The notes beneath the pieces are model-generated. The model was not told the origin of the DNA and made no database searches. It saw nothing but the letters and a program-made list of their open reading frames with translations. The position numbers and the translations under genes are program-made. DNA of 64,000 bases, taken from NCBI GenBank assembly GCA_902476765.1, contig CABSEJ010000001.1:1-64000 (forward strand), given 5' to 3'. Source of the DNA: an uncultured Blautia sp. (lineage in GTDB: Bacteria > Bacillota > Clostridia > Lachnospirales > Lachnospiraceae). Below, piece after piece: positions 9,552 to 17,372 of this stretch. Within the stretch, counting starts at the first letter, position 1. The number at the start of each line of letters is the position of its first letter.

Positions 9552-10397
9552 CTAAGCCTTTAATCCGGAAGTTGAAATTCCTTCCACAAAGTTTTTCTGG
9601 AAAACAAGGAAGAAAATAATAACCGGTATTACAAAAAGGGTGGCCGCAGCCATCAAATGAGTCCAGTCTGTGGAGAAAGACCCCAAAAACTGCTGCAGAC
9701 CCAGGGAAAGCGTCAGCTTTTCTGTCTTGTTGATATAAATCAACGGAGCCAGGTAATCAGACCATGCACTGATAAAAGCCTGGATACCTACGGTAGTCAA
9801 AGCCGGTTTAGACAGCGGAAGGGCAATGCTGACATAACGTTTAAATTCGCTGGCTCCGTCTATCTTAGCCGCCTCCATCAGGGAGTTTGGCAGGCCGGCA
9901 AAAAACTGGCGTACAATAATAATATAGAAAGGACTACCGCAGAAAGTTGGGATAATCAGAGGCAGGTAGGTATTGGTCAGCCCTAGGTTATTCCAGATTC
10001 TGTAGAGAGGAATCATAGTTACAGTATAAGGAATCATCATTGTTCCCATAACCAGACTGGAGATAATTGCTGAACCTCTCCATTTTATCTTAGCCAGGGA
10101 GTAAGCAATCAGTGGAGTGGACAAAAGCTGTCCGGCCACAGAAAAGGCTGTAATAAAAATAGTATTTTTGAAATATTGAAGGAATGGAATTTTCTCCATA
10201 GCTTCAGGATAGTTGCTCCAGACAATTTCCCTTGGAAACAGCTGTACAGGAAGCTGGAATGCATCTGCGTTTGTCTTCAGAGAGGTTGTCACCATAACTA
10301 AAAAAGGAGAGAAAAAGATAAGGCACAGTATAATCATCAGGATGGTGACAGGAATCTTCTTTAAATTCTTTATATAATAGGCTTTTGATTTCTTCAT
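9552..10397 (-). CDS. Carbohydrate ABC transporter permease (MalG type)
   Basis: One of two inner-membrane subunits of a CUT1-type sugar importer. Six hydrophobic segments are visible, and the cytoplasmic EAA loop EAAKIDGASEFKRYVSIALPLSKPAL (shown here as EAAKIDGASEF) contacts the ATPase. The start at 10397 is chosen because AGGAG lies 9 bases upstream; the ATG three codons earlier abuts that site. It follows the partner permease by a single base. No ATPase gene is present nearby, so a shared MsiK-type ATPase is probably used. Linkage to the beta-mannosidase suggests a mannose-containing oligosaccharide as substrate. Confidence 0.93.
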   Translation of the reverse strand: MKKSKAYYIKNLKKIPVTILMIILCLIFFSPFLVMVTTSLKTNADAFQLPVQLFPREIVWSNYPEAMEKIPFLQYFKNTIFITAFSVAGQLLSTPLIAYSLAKIKWRGSAIISSLVMGTMMIPYTVTMIPLYRIWNNLGLTNTYLPLIIPTFCGSPFYIIIVRQFFAGLPNSLMEAAKIDGASEFKRYVSIALPLSKPALTTVGIQAFISAWSDYLAPLIYINKTEKLTLSLGLQQFLGSFSTDWTHLMAAATLFVIPVIIFFLVFQKNFVEGISTSGLKA

Positions 10398-10398
10398 A

Positions 10399-11340
10399 TT
10401 ATTCATCTCCTGCTCCGTTCTCAGAAACCTTCTTGGTTACTTTAATCATGATAAAGGTCATAATACTAACTACAATAAACAACAGCCAGGCCATGGCAGA
10501 AGCTCTTCCCATCTTCATGTATGAGAATGCGGTGTTAAACAAATACAACGGGTACATCAGGATGGAATTGGCCGGTCCTCCTCCTGCATTACTGGATCCG
10601 CCGCCGGAGCTGGCATTGATAATAACGTATACCTGGGTAAAATACTGGAAGGCATTGATAATATTCAGGATAGCCTGATATACCAATACAGAAGCCACGC
10701 AGGGAAGAGTGACCTTAAAGAATCTCTGCACAGCATTGGCTCCGTCAATCTCTGCCGCCTCATAATAGCTCTTAGGCACATCCTGCAGGGCAGCAAGGCA
10801 AATCAGCATAGTAGTACCGGTACACCAGGTTCCCATGAGAACCAGAGCCCATTTGGTATAAGAAGGGTCCATAAGCCAGGAAGGGCCGTCGATGCCGAAC
10901 ATCTCCAGCACCCGGTTAATGTAACCATATGTAGGGTCAAACATCCAAATCCACACCATGGTAGCTGCAATCATAGGAATGACTGAGGGCATGAAAAAGA
11001 TGGTTCTGGCTGCTCCTCTTCCTTTAAATTTCCTATTCAGAAGCGTAGCCAGAAGCAAGGCAATAAACAGGTTGACCGGTGTAGAAACAAAGGCCATGAA
11101 CAACGTGTTCTTCAAGCTCTTTAATACCAACGGGTCCTGAAAAATATACTTAAAGTTTTCCAATCCCACCCACACCGGGTCTTTTACCGGATTAAAATCC
11201 GTAAAGCTGTAATACAAAGATGTCAGCAGGGGGATAATGCTAAAACATGTAAATCCGATAATCCATGGCAGTGCAAAAAGAAAACCGTTCCTGGTATCCT
11301 TCCAGGAATATTTTCTCTTTCTTCCACTTTTATTTTTCAT
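10399..11340 (-). CDS. Sugar ABC transporter permease (MalF type)
   Basis: Partner inner-membrane permease of the importer (313 residues). It has a basic N-terminus, about six hydrophobic helices and the EAA loop EAAEIDGANAVQRFFKVTLP. The ATG at 11340 is preceded by GGAGGTACAAG, which is much better than a longer frame beginning at 11406. It is separated from the binding-protein gene by 188 bases holding two hairpins. That is the usual arrangement when the binding protein must be made in excess. A short glycine/serine-rich loop (ASSGGGSSNAGGG) lies in a periplasm-facing segment near residue 265, a little unusual for the family. Confidence 0.92.
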   Translation of the reverse strand: MKNKSGRKRKYSWKDTRNGFLFALPWIIGFTCFSIIPLLTSLYYSFTDFNPVKDPVWVGLENFKYIFQDPLVLKSLKNTLFMAFVSTPVNLFIALLLATLLNRKFKGRGAARTIFFMPSVIPMIAATMVWIWMFDPTYGYINRVLEMFGIDGPSWLMDPSYTKWALVLMGTWCTGTTMLICLAALQDVPKSYYEAAEIDGANAVQRFFKVTLPCVASVLVYQAILNIINAFQYFTQVYVIINASSGGGSSNAGGGPANSILMYPLYLFNTAFSYMKMGRASAMAWLLFIVVSIMTFIMIKVTKKVSENGAGDE

Positions 11341-11364
11341 CTTGTACCTCCATAAAAATGGAGC

Positions 11365-11397
11365 ATATATGAAAGGTTTGCGCACCCTTTCATATAT
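11365..11397 (-). terminator. Intercistronic hairpin
   Basis: A perfect 12-bp stem (ATATATGAAAGG pairing with CCTTTCATATAT) with a 9-base loop lies between the binding-protein stop and the permease start. No strong T-run follows, so it is more likely an RNA-stabilising or partial-termination structure than a full terminator. Confidence 0.6.
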
Positions 11398-11421
11398 ACC
11401 CCGCATATTTTGTTAAGTCCT

Positions 11422-11479
11422 GTCTCAAAGCCGGAACCCATGGGCTGTCTGCAGACTGCTGGGGCCACGCTTTCGAGAC
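11422..11479 (-). other. Structured intercistronic element
   Basis: GTCTCAAAGC at 11422-11431 pairs with GCTTTCGAGAC at 11469-11479, leaving one bulged base. A GC-rich 37-base interior could fold further. It lies about 50 bases after the binding-protein stop codon. The function is unknown; protection of the binding-protein mRNA 3' end is a reasonable guess. Confidence 0.4.
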
Positions 11480-11528
11480 AATAACCAGCTACAATCCACC
11501 GTAAGCATAGGCGTTATCTGTCTCTTGT

Positions 11529-12854
11529 TTACTGCAGCAGCTTAGCCTGTTCCGCCAACTCTGCCATAGCATCTTCCGGCGTCTTAATTCCGTTATATAC
11601 ATAGTCTAAATATTCCTCTATAAGAGAAGTATATTTTGACAAATCAGCAATCTTTGGATACTGTACTCCATTCTCTTTTTTCAGAGCGTCGATGAATACC
11701 TCATAGTTAGGCATGGCCAGAATATCAGCGTCCTCATACAGGTTTAACTGAGTAGGCAGATTTCCGATTTCCATAAGCGTTTCCTTTGTAGAGTCAGAGT
11801 TTGTAAAGAATTTAGCGAATTCCCAAGCACCTTCTTTATTATTTGCTACAACAGGGATTGCAAGGCTGTTTGTCTCATAACGGCTGGTACCCTGTAAATC
11901 AGGATTTGCTTCTGTTCCCGGTGTAAGGGCTACTCCGTAATTTACGTCAGGACCCCAGTCAGCAGCCATAGTAGCCAGCCATGGACCATCGAAACGGAAT
12001 AACTGTTTTCCGGCAAAGAACATATCGTTTTCTGTATAACGGTTGGTATTTGCAGATGCAACAAAGGCCTGTACCTTTTCCACTCCGTATTTCTCACGGA
12101 ACTGCATATTCATATTTAAACTGTCCAGAATCAGCGGGTCGTCCGGTGTAAGAGTCTCGCCATCCTCAGACCACCATCTTCCGCCGAAGGAATAGATAAG
12201 TTCCTGTCTTGCAGAAGCCAGAGGGAACAGAGGATAACCCAGGCGGGTAATATTTCCGTCTGCATCTACCTCAGTTGCTTTTTCTGCCATTTCATATAAC
12301 TCTTCCATAGTAGTAGGCGGTTCGCTGTAGCCAATCTCCTCCAGAATATCTTTGTTGTAGAACATCTGGATAATCTGTGCTGCAAAAGGCAGTCCGTACA
12401 AAGTATCTTCTACTGTGTTGGATTCCAAAGCCTGTCCTGCATAGGTTCCCTCTAAATCGTATCCATCCTCAGAAGCCATACTGTCCAGGTCTTCCACTAA
12501 ACCGCTGTTTGCATAAGAAATAATATCCTGGTTAGAAACCTCTACAACATCAGGAGCATCGCTTCCGGACAGGGCTACGATAATCTTCTGCTTATCCATA
12601 ACACTCAGGCCTTCCACCTCATATTTATCCTGGCTTTCATTGAAGGCAGCAATGGCAGCTTCAAAAGCCTTTGCTTCCTCACTGGTGTGTGAATACCAGA
12701 AAACAATTTTTTCTTTTTCTCCGGAGGCTTCCTCCTGTGTTTCACTATCCTGAGAAGTAGTTTCTTCTCCTTCACTGCCGGAACCGCCGCATCCGGCCAG
12801 AGTTCCCAATGTCATCACTGCTGCCAGGAAACCTGCAATCAACTTTCTTTTCAT
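11529..12854 (-). CDS. Extracellular sugar-binding lipoprotein (CUT1 family)
   Basis: The substrate-capturing lipoprotein of the first ABC importer (441 residues). The signal peptide ends in the lipobox TLAGC, with the lipidated Cys22 followed by a serine/glutamate-rich linker. The rest is a family 1 solute-binding fold. The ATG at 12854 has AGGAGGAAAACG before it; the open frame extends 31 codons upstream but lacks a signal sequence there, so that start is rejected. It is the first gene of the operon with permeases, beta-mannosidase and the D-amino-acid genes. A promoter at 12919-12947 precedes it. Confidence 0.93.
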   Translation of the reverse strand: MKRKLIAGFLAAVMTLGTLAGCGGSGSEGEETTSQDSETQEEASGEKEKIVFWYSHTSEEAKAFEAAIAAFNESQDKYEVEGLSVMDKQKIIVALSGSDAPDVVEVSNQDIISYANSGLVEDLDSMASEDGYDLEGTYAGQALESNTVEDTLYGLPFAAQIIQMFYNKDILEEIGYSEPPTTMEELYEMAEKATEVDADGNITRLGYPLFPLASARQELIYSFGGRWWSEDGETLTPDDPLILDSLNMNMQFREKYGVEKVQAFVASANTNRYTENDMFFAGKQLFRFDGPWLATMAADWGPDVNYGVALTPGTEANPDLQGTSRYETNSLAIPVVANNKEGAWEFAKFFTNSDSTKETLMEIGNLPTQLNLYEDADILAMPNYEVFIDALKKENGVQYPKIADLSKYTSLIEEYLDYVYNGIKTPEDAMAELAEQAKLLQ

Positions 12855-12918
12855 TCGTTTTCCTCCTTTGTTTCTTACTTTTTGTTTGTTTTTACCTCTC
12901 TTTATTTTTGTAATTACA

Positions 12919-12947
12919 AGATTATCATACTTTTTGTTATATTTCAA
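12919..12947 (-). promoter_or_regulatory. Promoter of the mannoside ABC operon with shared AT-rich site
   Basis: Read on the minus strand, TTGAAA (12947-12942) is followed after 17 bases by TAATCT (12924-12919). A GATAAT lies two bases earlier. The spacer and -10 contain AAAAAGTATGATAAT, which is repeated exactly at 17221-17207 before the ROK kinase gene and in part before the DUF4127 gene. About 65 bases of leader separate it from the start codon. Confidence 0.6.
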
Positions 12948-13023
12948 CCTTTTTTGTATTATTTTTTTCTTTTAATCTATCATTTTTTTTGTTTTATCCA
13001 TTATTTACCTGACTTTTTGTTTT

Positions 13024-15408
13024 TCAAAATAAGTTACTGGTATTTTTATTGTATTTTTCTATTAATTTCCCACAAATATCCATCATTTTTGTCGTGCAGC
13101 TTGTCCAAACCTCTCTGTGAGTAGCCTGATTCCCTGCCGGCCAGAAGGGTATATCTTCATTTTTTTTAGTTTGAATTCCTACAGGAAGCTGTCCTGCACA
13201 ATCCCCCGGAAACACCCCGTACAGACAATCATATCTTTTTCCGCTCCCCACCATCAGCGACTGGCGAAAGGGATTTCTGCCGTTGACCCAATGTATCTGC
13301 TCTGCTCCGGCCTGTATCAGTATTTCGTTTCCCAGGTATCTTCCCGCTGTCAGGGCCGCATCCCCCATAGAAAGCTGTACATTAGTATTTCCCCGGAAAG
13401 AAAACCACACGGGAAATTGCCGGAGAAACAGGTCTTCCTCCAGTTTTTCCCCCTGTCTTACCTGGCATATATAATCCTCTCTGCATGCCTCATAGGGAAC
13501 AAGAAGGTGCATTCTCTGAAAGATTTCCTTATGCCGGGCCTCATCCTCTCTATAGAGACCGCTGGGCATCATACCGTATGGAGAAGACTTTTCCATGAGA
13601 AATTCCAGATAAGAGCCATAGATTTCCAAAGCCCGGTGAAAAATCTCCCCCTCCTTCTCTCCCCGGAAAATCCGGCAGTTCAGCACAAGGCACTGGGCAA
13701 AGTATTGCTCTCTGGCCTGATGGTTAAAGTGCTGGATATGGGTATGGGTCTCGTCCCTGTAGAAAAATCCCTTTATCTTTCCCTGGGTTTCCTGACATTT
13801 CAAAAGCTCCCTGCCCCAAAAGGCAGCATCCTTCTTATAACATTCCTCCCCTGTTTCCAGAAACAGCATAGCAGCGCATTTACTGATTATGGCCCGGCAC
13901 AAAGCATCACTGCTTCCATAGGTATGCTCCCACATCACCGGTAATTCGAAACCGTATTTTTTATACTGTTCCATGGCAAAGCCATAGTCTTCCCTGGCTG
14001 CCGTAAGAGCCGCCCTGCCTGTCTCCGGGTCATAATCTTTCAAAACCCGGGAAGCCCCGGCAAAGGCGCAGGCACAGATAAAATTATCCAGAGCATGACG
14101 GTTCACCCGCACATTCCCTGCGTCGTCCTGGTTTCCCTGGATTCCGTCCGTCCACCGTATCAGCCCCAGACTGGTAGCACGCACACCGTCACCGGCTCTG
14201 GTACGGAACAAAAAGGACAGTCCCCAGCAGGCTTCCTCCATAAGCCTTCCATACAATGGATGGTTTTCCTTTACCCGTGCTGCAGTCAAAAACAGGGATT
14301 CGCAGGTTTCTGCTGTCTGGACCGTCTGCTGAGACATGTCTCCGGCATCATGCCAGCCTCCCCAGTAGGGTATTTTCATGCCCCGGCACTCCCCATAGCA
14401 GTCCGTGTGGCAGCATCCATGTTTTTCCGGCACAGGATACCCGCAGCGCTGACAGAATATAAAGTTCAGCCCTTTATATATAATTTCCTCCAGCCAGTCT
14501 CTTCCCACCTGAAAGTCCTGACTTTCAAGTTCCTCTGTACAAAGTCTGTAGCTGCCTTCCCCCAGTCCGGAGAAATCCAATTTTCCAAACTTATTTCCTT
14601 TCCAGCATAAAGGCTCTATTTCCTTTTCCAGAACCTTTTTGCCATGTTCCGCATCTACTACAATAAAACGCCCTTCTGTCCTGTCTGTAAGCGCAAATTT
14701 CTCTTCCTCCGGCAGATAGCCGCAGGTATCATAACAAATGCTATCCTTTTCCAGGTCCCAGCCCCTATACTTTTCTTCCCTTTCTGTTTTTTCCAGATAG
14801 ATTTCTTTAATATAGAAAACAGCTTCCTTACCTATCCCTGTGTCACTTCCGCTGAGCCGGTACCGAAATTCTAATTCTGTGATACAATCCCTGCCCATAG
14901 AAGAAAATTCCCAGATACAATGATTCCACTTCCTGTTTTCCAGACTCATCATATGCTGGCCTGTCCTATTATAGGAATCCGGCGCCTTCTCCTTTCCCTG
15001 GTTTTTTACCCAGGCAGACAGGCTTATGGTATGCATAGCCTCAAAATCCGGATACACCAGAAAAGACAGACGGTTATAGTCCCTCCAATCCTCCCGGCTC
15101 CTCTTCAGAACAGCTTTTAAATCTCCATAATAAGCGCAGTCACCGTCCTGGGGCATCCCCTGAGGCCAGTATCCCAGGCGCAGTTTCCCTCTCATTTCCA
15201 GACAGGTCTGTCCTTCCATCTCTTTTATTCCGCACTGTCCCTGTCCCTCGGAATGAAAAAAGCCATCTCCGAATCCGGTCCATATTTTCTTCTTCCTGAC
15301 TGCCTGCCCTGCCTTCCGCTCTGTCACCAGGCTGTCCTCTTTTTTCAGGGAAAGAGGTTTGTGTATCCACCCGCTTTCCAGCAAATCCTTGTAAAATTCT
15401 TCTCTCAT
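13024..15408 (-). CDS. Glycoside hydrolase family 9 enzyme (cytoplasmic)
   Basis: A 794-residue inverting GH9-type enzyme. A carbohydrate-binding-like beta-sandwich occupies about 40-205, an Ig-like CelD-N domain about 225-305, and the alpha/alpha barrel the rest. GWHDAGD supplies Asp354 and Asp357 (base region), and WVNGRNPFRQSLMVGSG is the usual C-terminal GH9 block. The acid is probably Glu766 in THREVW, where classical cellulases have a DY..NE motif. No signal peptide is visible, so it acts on imported oligosaccharide rather than cellulose. The start at 15408 is chosen over an upstream frame that would overlap the NagB-like gene. It follows that gene by 52 bases. GH9 members also include exo-glucosaminidases, which would fit the neighbours. 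Confidence 0.85.
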   Translation of the reverse strand: MREEFYKDLLESGWIHKPLSLKKEDSLVTERKAGQAVRKKKIWTGFGDGFFHSEGQGQCGIKEMEGQTCLEMRGKLRLGYWPQGMPQDGDCAYYGDLKAVLKRSREDWRDYNRLSFLVYPDFEAMHTISLSAWVKNQGKEKAPDSYNRTGQHMMSLENRKWNHCIWEFSSMGRDCITELEFRYRLSGSDTGIGKEAVFYIKEIYLEKTEREEKYRGWDLEKDSICYDTCGYLPEEEKFALTDRTEGRFIVVDAEHGKKVLEKEIEPLCWKGNKFGKLDFSGLGEGSYRLCTEELESQDFQVGRDWLEEIIYKGLNFIFCQRCGYPVPEKHGCCHTDCYGECRGMKIPYWGGWHDAGDMSQQTVQTAETCESLFLTAARVKENHPLYGRLMEEACWGLSFLFRTRAGDGVRATSLGLIRWTDGIQGNQDDAGNVRVNRHALDNFICACAFAGASRVLKDYDPETGRAALTAAREDYGFAMEQYKKYGFELPVMWEHTYGSSDALCRAIISKCAAMLFLETGEECYKKDAAFWGRELLKCQETQGKIKGFFYRDETHTHIQHFNHQAREQYFAQCLVLNCRIFRGEKEGEIFHRALEIYGSYLEFLMEKSSPYGMMPSGLYREDEARHKEIFQRMHLLVPYEACREDYICQVRQGEKLEEDLFLRQFPVWFSFRGNTNVQLSMGDAALTAGRYLGNEILIQAGAEQIHWVNGRNPFRQSLMVGSGKRYDCLYGVFPGDCAGQLPVGIQTKKNEDIPFWPAGNQATHREVWTSCTTKMMDICGKLIEKYNKNTSNLF

Positions 15409-15460
15409 ACTTTGAGCACTTCCTTTCCCTGGGTTGACAGCGTAATCCTGTCTGTTCCGA

Positions 15461-16189
15461 TTATGACAGCAGCCGGGCTGCATCACGGTCCAGAAGCACC
15501 TGGCAATTAGGATGAAGCTGAAGAACAGAAGCAGGTATGTCTTCGGTAACCGGTCCCTGAACTGCTTGCTTTATGATTTCCGCTTTTTCTGCCCCTTTGG
15601 CTATCAGTACGATTTCTCTGGTCTGCATGATAGTTTTGATACCCAAAGTAATGCCTCCCAAGGGATAATCCTCCGGTACATCCACTTCACTTCTTACCTT
15701 TGCCTCGAATCGTTCATCCATGGGAGAGACCCATGTATTGCTTCCAAAGGGAGTTCCCGGCTGGTTAATTCCAATATGGCCGTTCCAGCCGATTCCCAGC
15801 ATCTGAAGGTCTGCGCCGCCCCGTTTCCTCAGTTCTTCCTCAAACCAAAGACATTCCTGCTCAAAGTCAATGCCCATGGTCCTTGGCATGATAAAATTCT
15901 CCTCCTTAATGTGAAGAGGCCGGCAAATCTGGCTTTTTATCATGGCATAACAGCTTCCTTTGTAGCTTCTGGGCAGCCCTGCCAGTTCGTCCACATTAAA
16001 AACAGTCACCTGTGAAGTATCAAAAGGATGAAGCTCATAAATCTGGCTCACTATAGCATGCATGTTTCCCGTGGTTTTCCCTGTAGATAAGCCAATTACG
16101 GAATCCGGTTTCTTTAACATTTGTCCTATGATAGTCCAGGCAGCCGCCTCATCAAATTTTCTTTCATTTTCCATTATCCGAATTTTCAT
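15461..16189 (-). CDS. nagB: Glucosamine-6-phosphate deaminase-like protein with altered active site
   Basis: A 242-residue member of the NagB/AgaI family, which converts an amino-sugar 6-phosphate to a ketose 6-phosphate and ammonia in the cytoplasm. The phosphate loop (GLSTGKTTGNMH) and catalytic NVDE (Asp67) are kept. The second block reads GIGWNGHIGINQPG: relative to E. coli NagB, Asp141 is Asn136, His143 is His138, and Glu148 is Gln143. The two changes affect residues that tune ring opening and proton transfer. The protein may therefore use another amino sugar or be weak. It lies between a ROK kinase gene and the GH9 gene with gaps of 16 and 52 bases. Confidence 0.82.
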   Translation of the reverse strand: MKIRIMENERKFDEAAAWTIIGQMLKKPDSVIGLSTGKTTGNMHAIVSQIYELHPFDTSQVTVFNVDELAGLPRSYKGSCYAMIKSQICRPLHIKEENFIMPRTMGIDFEQECLWFEEELRKRGGADLQMLGIGWNGHIGINQPGTPFGSNTWVSPMDERFEAKVRSEVDVPEDYPLGGITLGIKTIMQTREIVLIAKGAEKAEIIKQAVQGPVTEDIPASVLQLHPNCQVLLDRDAARLLS

Positions 16190-16205
16190 TGTATGTCTCC
16201 TTTCC

Positions 16206-17114
16206 TCAAACCAATATCCCTTGTTTAGCCACCGCCGCTGCTCCCAGCACCCCTGCTTTTGCAGGATGAAGAGAAGACAGTCTTACGCCTCCTGTAACCC
16301 CCCGCATGGTGGCAGGATGAAGACGGCTCTTCACATCCTCATAAAAGGCTGTATCCTGCATAATACCACCGCCCAGCACCACGGTATCCGGGTCCACTGT
16401 ACGCACCAGATTTTCAATAACCTGGGAAAGTACAAGCTCAGCCTCTTCTCTCACTGCCCTGCACAGAGAATCTCCCTGTCGGCTTTTTTCTAAAATCTCC
16501 CAGGCCGGCAGACAGCCGCCTCCCCGGCTCCTCATATTTTCCGTCATACCCAGTCCTGAAGCGGATAATTCGGCACATCCTGTTTTTCCACAGACACATT
16601 GCCTGTCAGAGGAAGCTTTTACCAGACTGTGACCGATTTCTCCTGCGTTTTGGTTTGCTCCCCGCAGAATCCGGCCCTCACATACGATTCCTGCTGCCAG
16701 TCCGGTTCCCACACTAATGTAGATAAAATTCCGGCTGTATTTTCCCACGCCCCAAAGCAGCTCTGCTGTGGTACTGCTGCGGACATCATTGTCCAAAAAA
16801 GCGGGTACCTGCAAAATCTGGGAAACCATAGCGGCCAGAGGAATATTTTCTCCTTCTCTATGGTTCATAGAACACCAGATTCCTGTTTCCCTGTCACTGA
16901 CGCCGACAATCCCTATGCCTGCACCCACAGGCCTTCCCTGAAAGCCATCCTTCTTCACATAATCCTTCAGACACTCTGCCAAATAAGCGGCCGCTTCCCC
17001 CTGACTTTTCTTTCCCGTATCATATCTGCGGGAGGCCAGCAGCCTTCCTTGTCCGTCTGCCTCTCCAATAAGAAGCTTGGTGCCGCCATAATCCAATCCA
17101 ATGTATGTATCCAT
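16206..17114 (-). CDS. ROK family sugar kinase
   Basis: A 302-residue cytoplasmic sugar kinase of the ROK family. It has the N-terminal phosphate loop LDYGGTKLL, the catalytic aspartate in LDNDVRSSTTAE, the EIGH motif and a CVCGKTGCAE zinc site. There is no N-terminal helix-turn-helix, so it is an enzyme and not a repressor. Likely substrates are glucose, mannose or an N-acetylated amino sugar; the next gene is a NagB-like deaminase, which favours an amino sugar. It is the first gene of the kinase-deaminase-GH9 unit, with a promoter at 17205-17233 and a 14-bp palindrome in its leader. Confidence 0.9.
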   Translation of the reverse strand: MDTYIGLDYGGTKLLIGEADGQGRLLASRRYDTGKKSQGEAAAYLAECLKDYVKKDGFQGRPVGAGIGIVGVSDRETGIWCSMNHREGENIPLAAMVSQILQVPAFLDNDVRSSTTAELLWGVGKYSRNFIYISVGTGLAAGIVCEGRILRGANQNAGEIGHSLVKASSDRQCVCGKTGCAELSASGLGMTENMRSRGGGCLPAWEILEKSRQGDSLCRAVREEAELVLSQVIENLVRTVDPDTVVLGGGIMQDTAFYEDVKSRLHPATMRGVTGGVRLSSLHPAKAGVLGAAAVAKQGILV

Positions 17115-17183
17115 GTCTTCACCTTTGTCTGCTTTCTTCTAAGCTTTTCTCCTTTCTGCCAAAAATGGGATATTTTCGTACTT

Positions 17184-17197
17184 TGAAAACGTTTTCA
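17184..17197. promoter_or_regulatory. Palindromic operator (LacI-type or cre)
   Basis: TGAAAACGTTTTCA is a perfect 14-bp palindrome between the ROK kinase start and its promoter. It matches both LacI-family operators and the CcpA cre consensus (TGNAANCGNWNNCA), so the regulator could be the adjacent LacI protein or CcpA. Confidence 0.75.
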
Positions 17198-17204
17198 TAA
17201 ATTG

Positions 17205-17233
17205 ACATTATCATACTTTTTTTAATATGTCAA
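17205..17233 (-). promoter_or_regulatory. Promoter of the ROK kinase-nagB-GH9 unit
   Basis: On the minus strand TTGACA (17233-17228) is followed after 17 bases by TAATGT (17210-17205), with GATAAT two bases earlier. The architecture and a 15-base core match the promoter at 12919-12947. The downstream palindrome at 17184-17197 would block transcription when occupied. Confidence 0.6.
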
Positions 17234-17296
17234 TGGTGTAAATTGGCAATTTTCTTACTTTTTTTATTATTTTTAATATATTAAATAACTTTTTTT

Positions 17297-17310
17297 TGCA
17301 ACCGTTTTCA
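17297..17310. promoter_or_regulatory. Second LacI/cre-like operator
   Basis: TGCAACCGTTTTCA agrees with the palindrome at 17184-17197 at 12 of 14 positions and also fits the cre consensus. It touches the -35 box of the LacI-family gene, so it suggests autoregulation. About 113 bases separate the two sites, enough for looping. Confidence 0.65.
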
Positions 17311-17339
17311 TTGCCTGATTGATTTTTTCGTGCTATAAT
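17311..17339 (+). promoter_or_regulatory. Promoter of the LacI-family gene
   Basis: TTGCCT at 17311-17316 and TATAAT at 17334-17339 are separated by 17 bases. The transcription start would fall about 25 bases before the ATG at 17373. Confidence 0.75.
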
Positions 17340-17372
17340 CACTATTGTCACAATTTTTTCCAGGGTGATTCT

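Noticed and set aside
12855..13023. Riboswitch or small gene in the T-rich gap
   Set aside because: Only low-complexity AT-rich DNA, a promoter and a ribosome site are visible; no conserved RNA fold was recognised.
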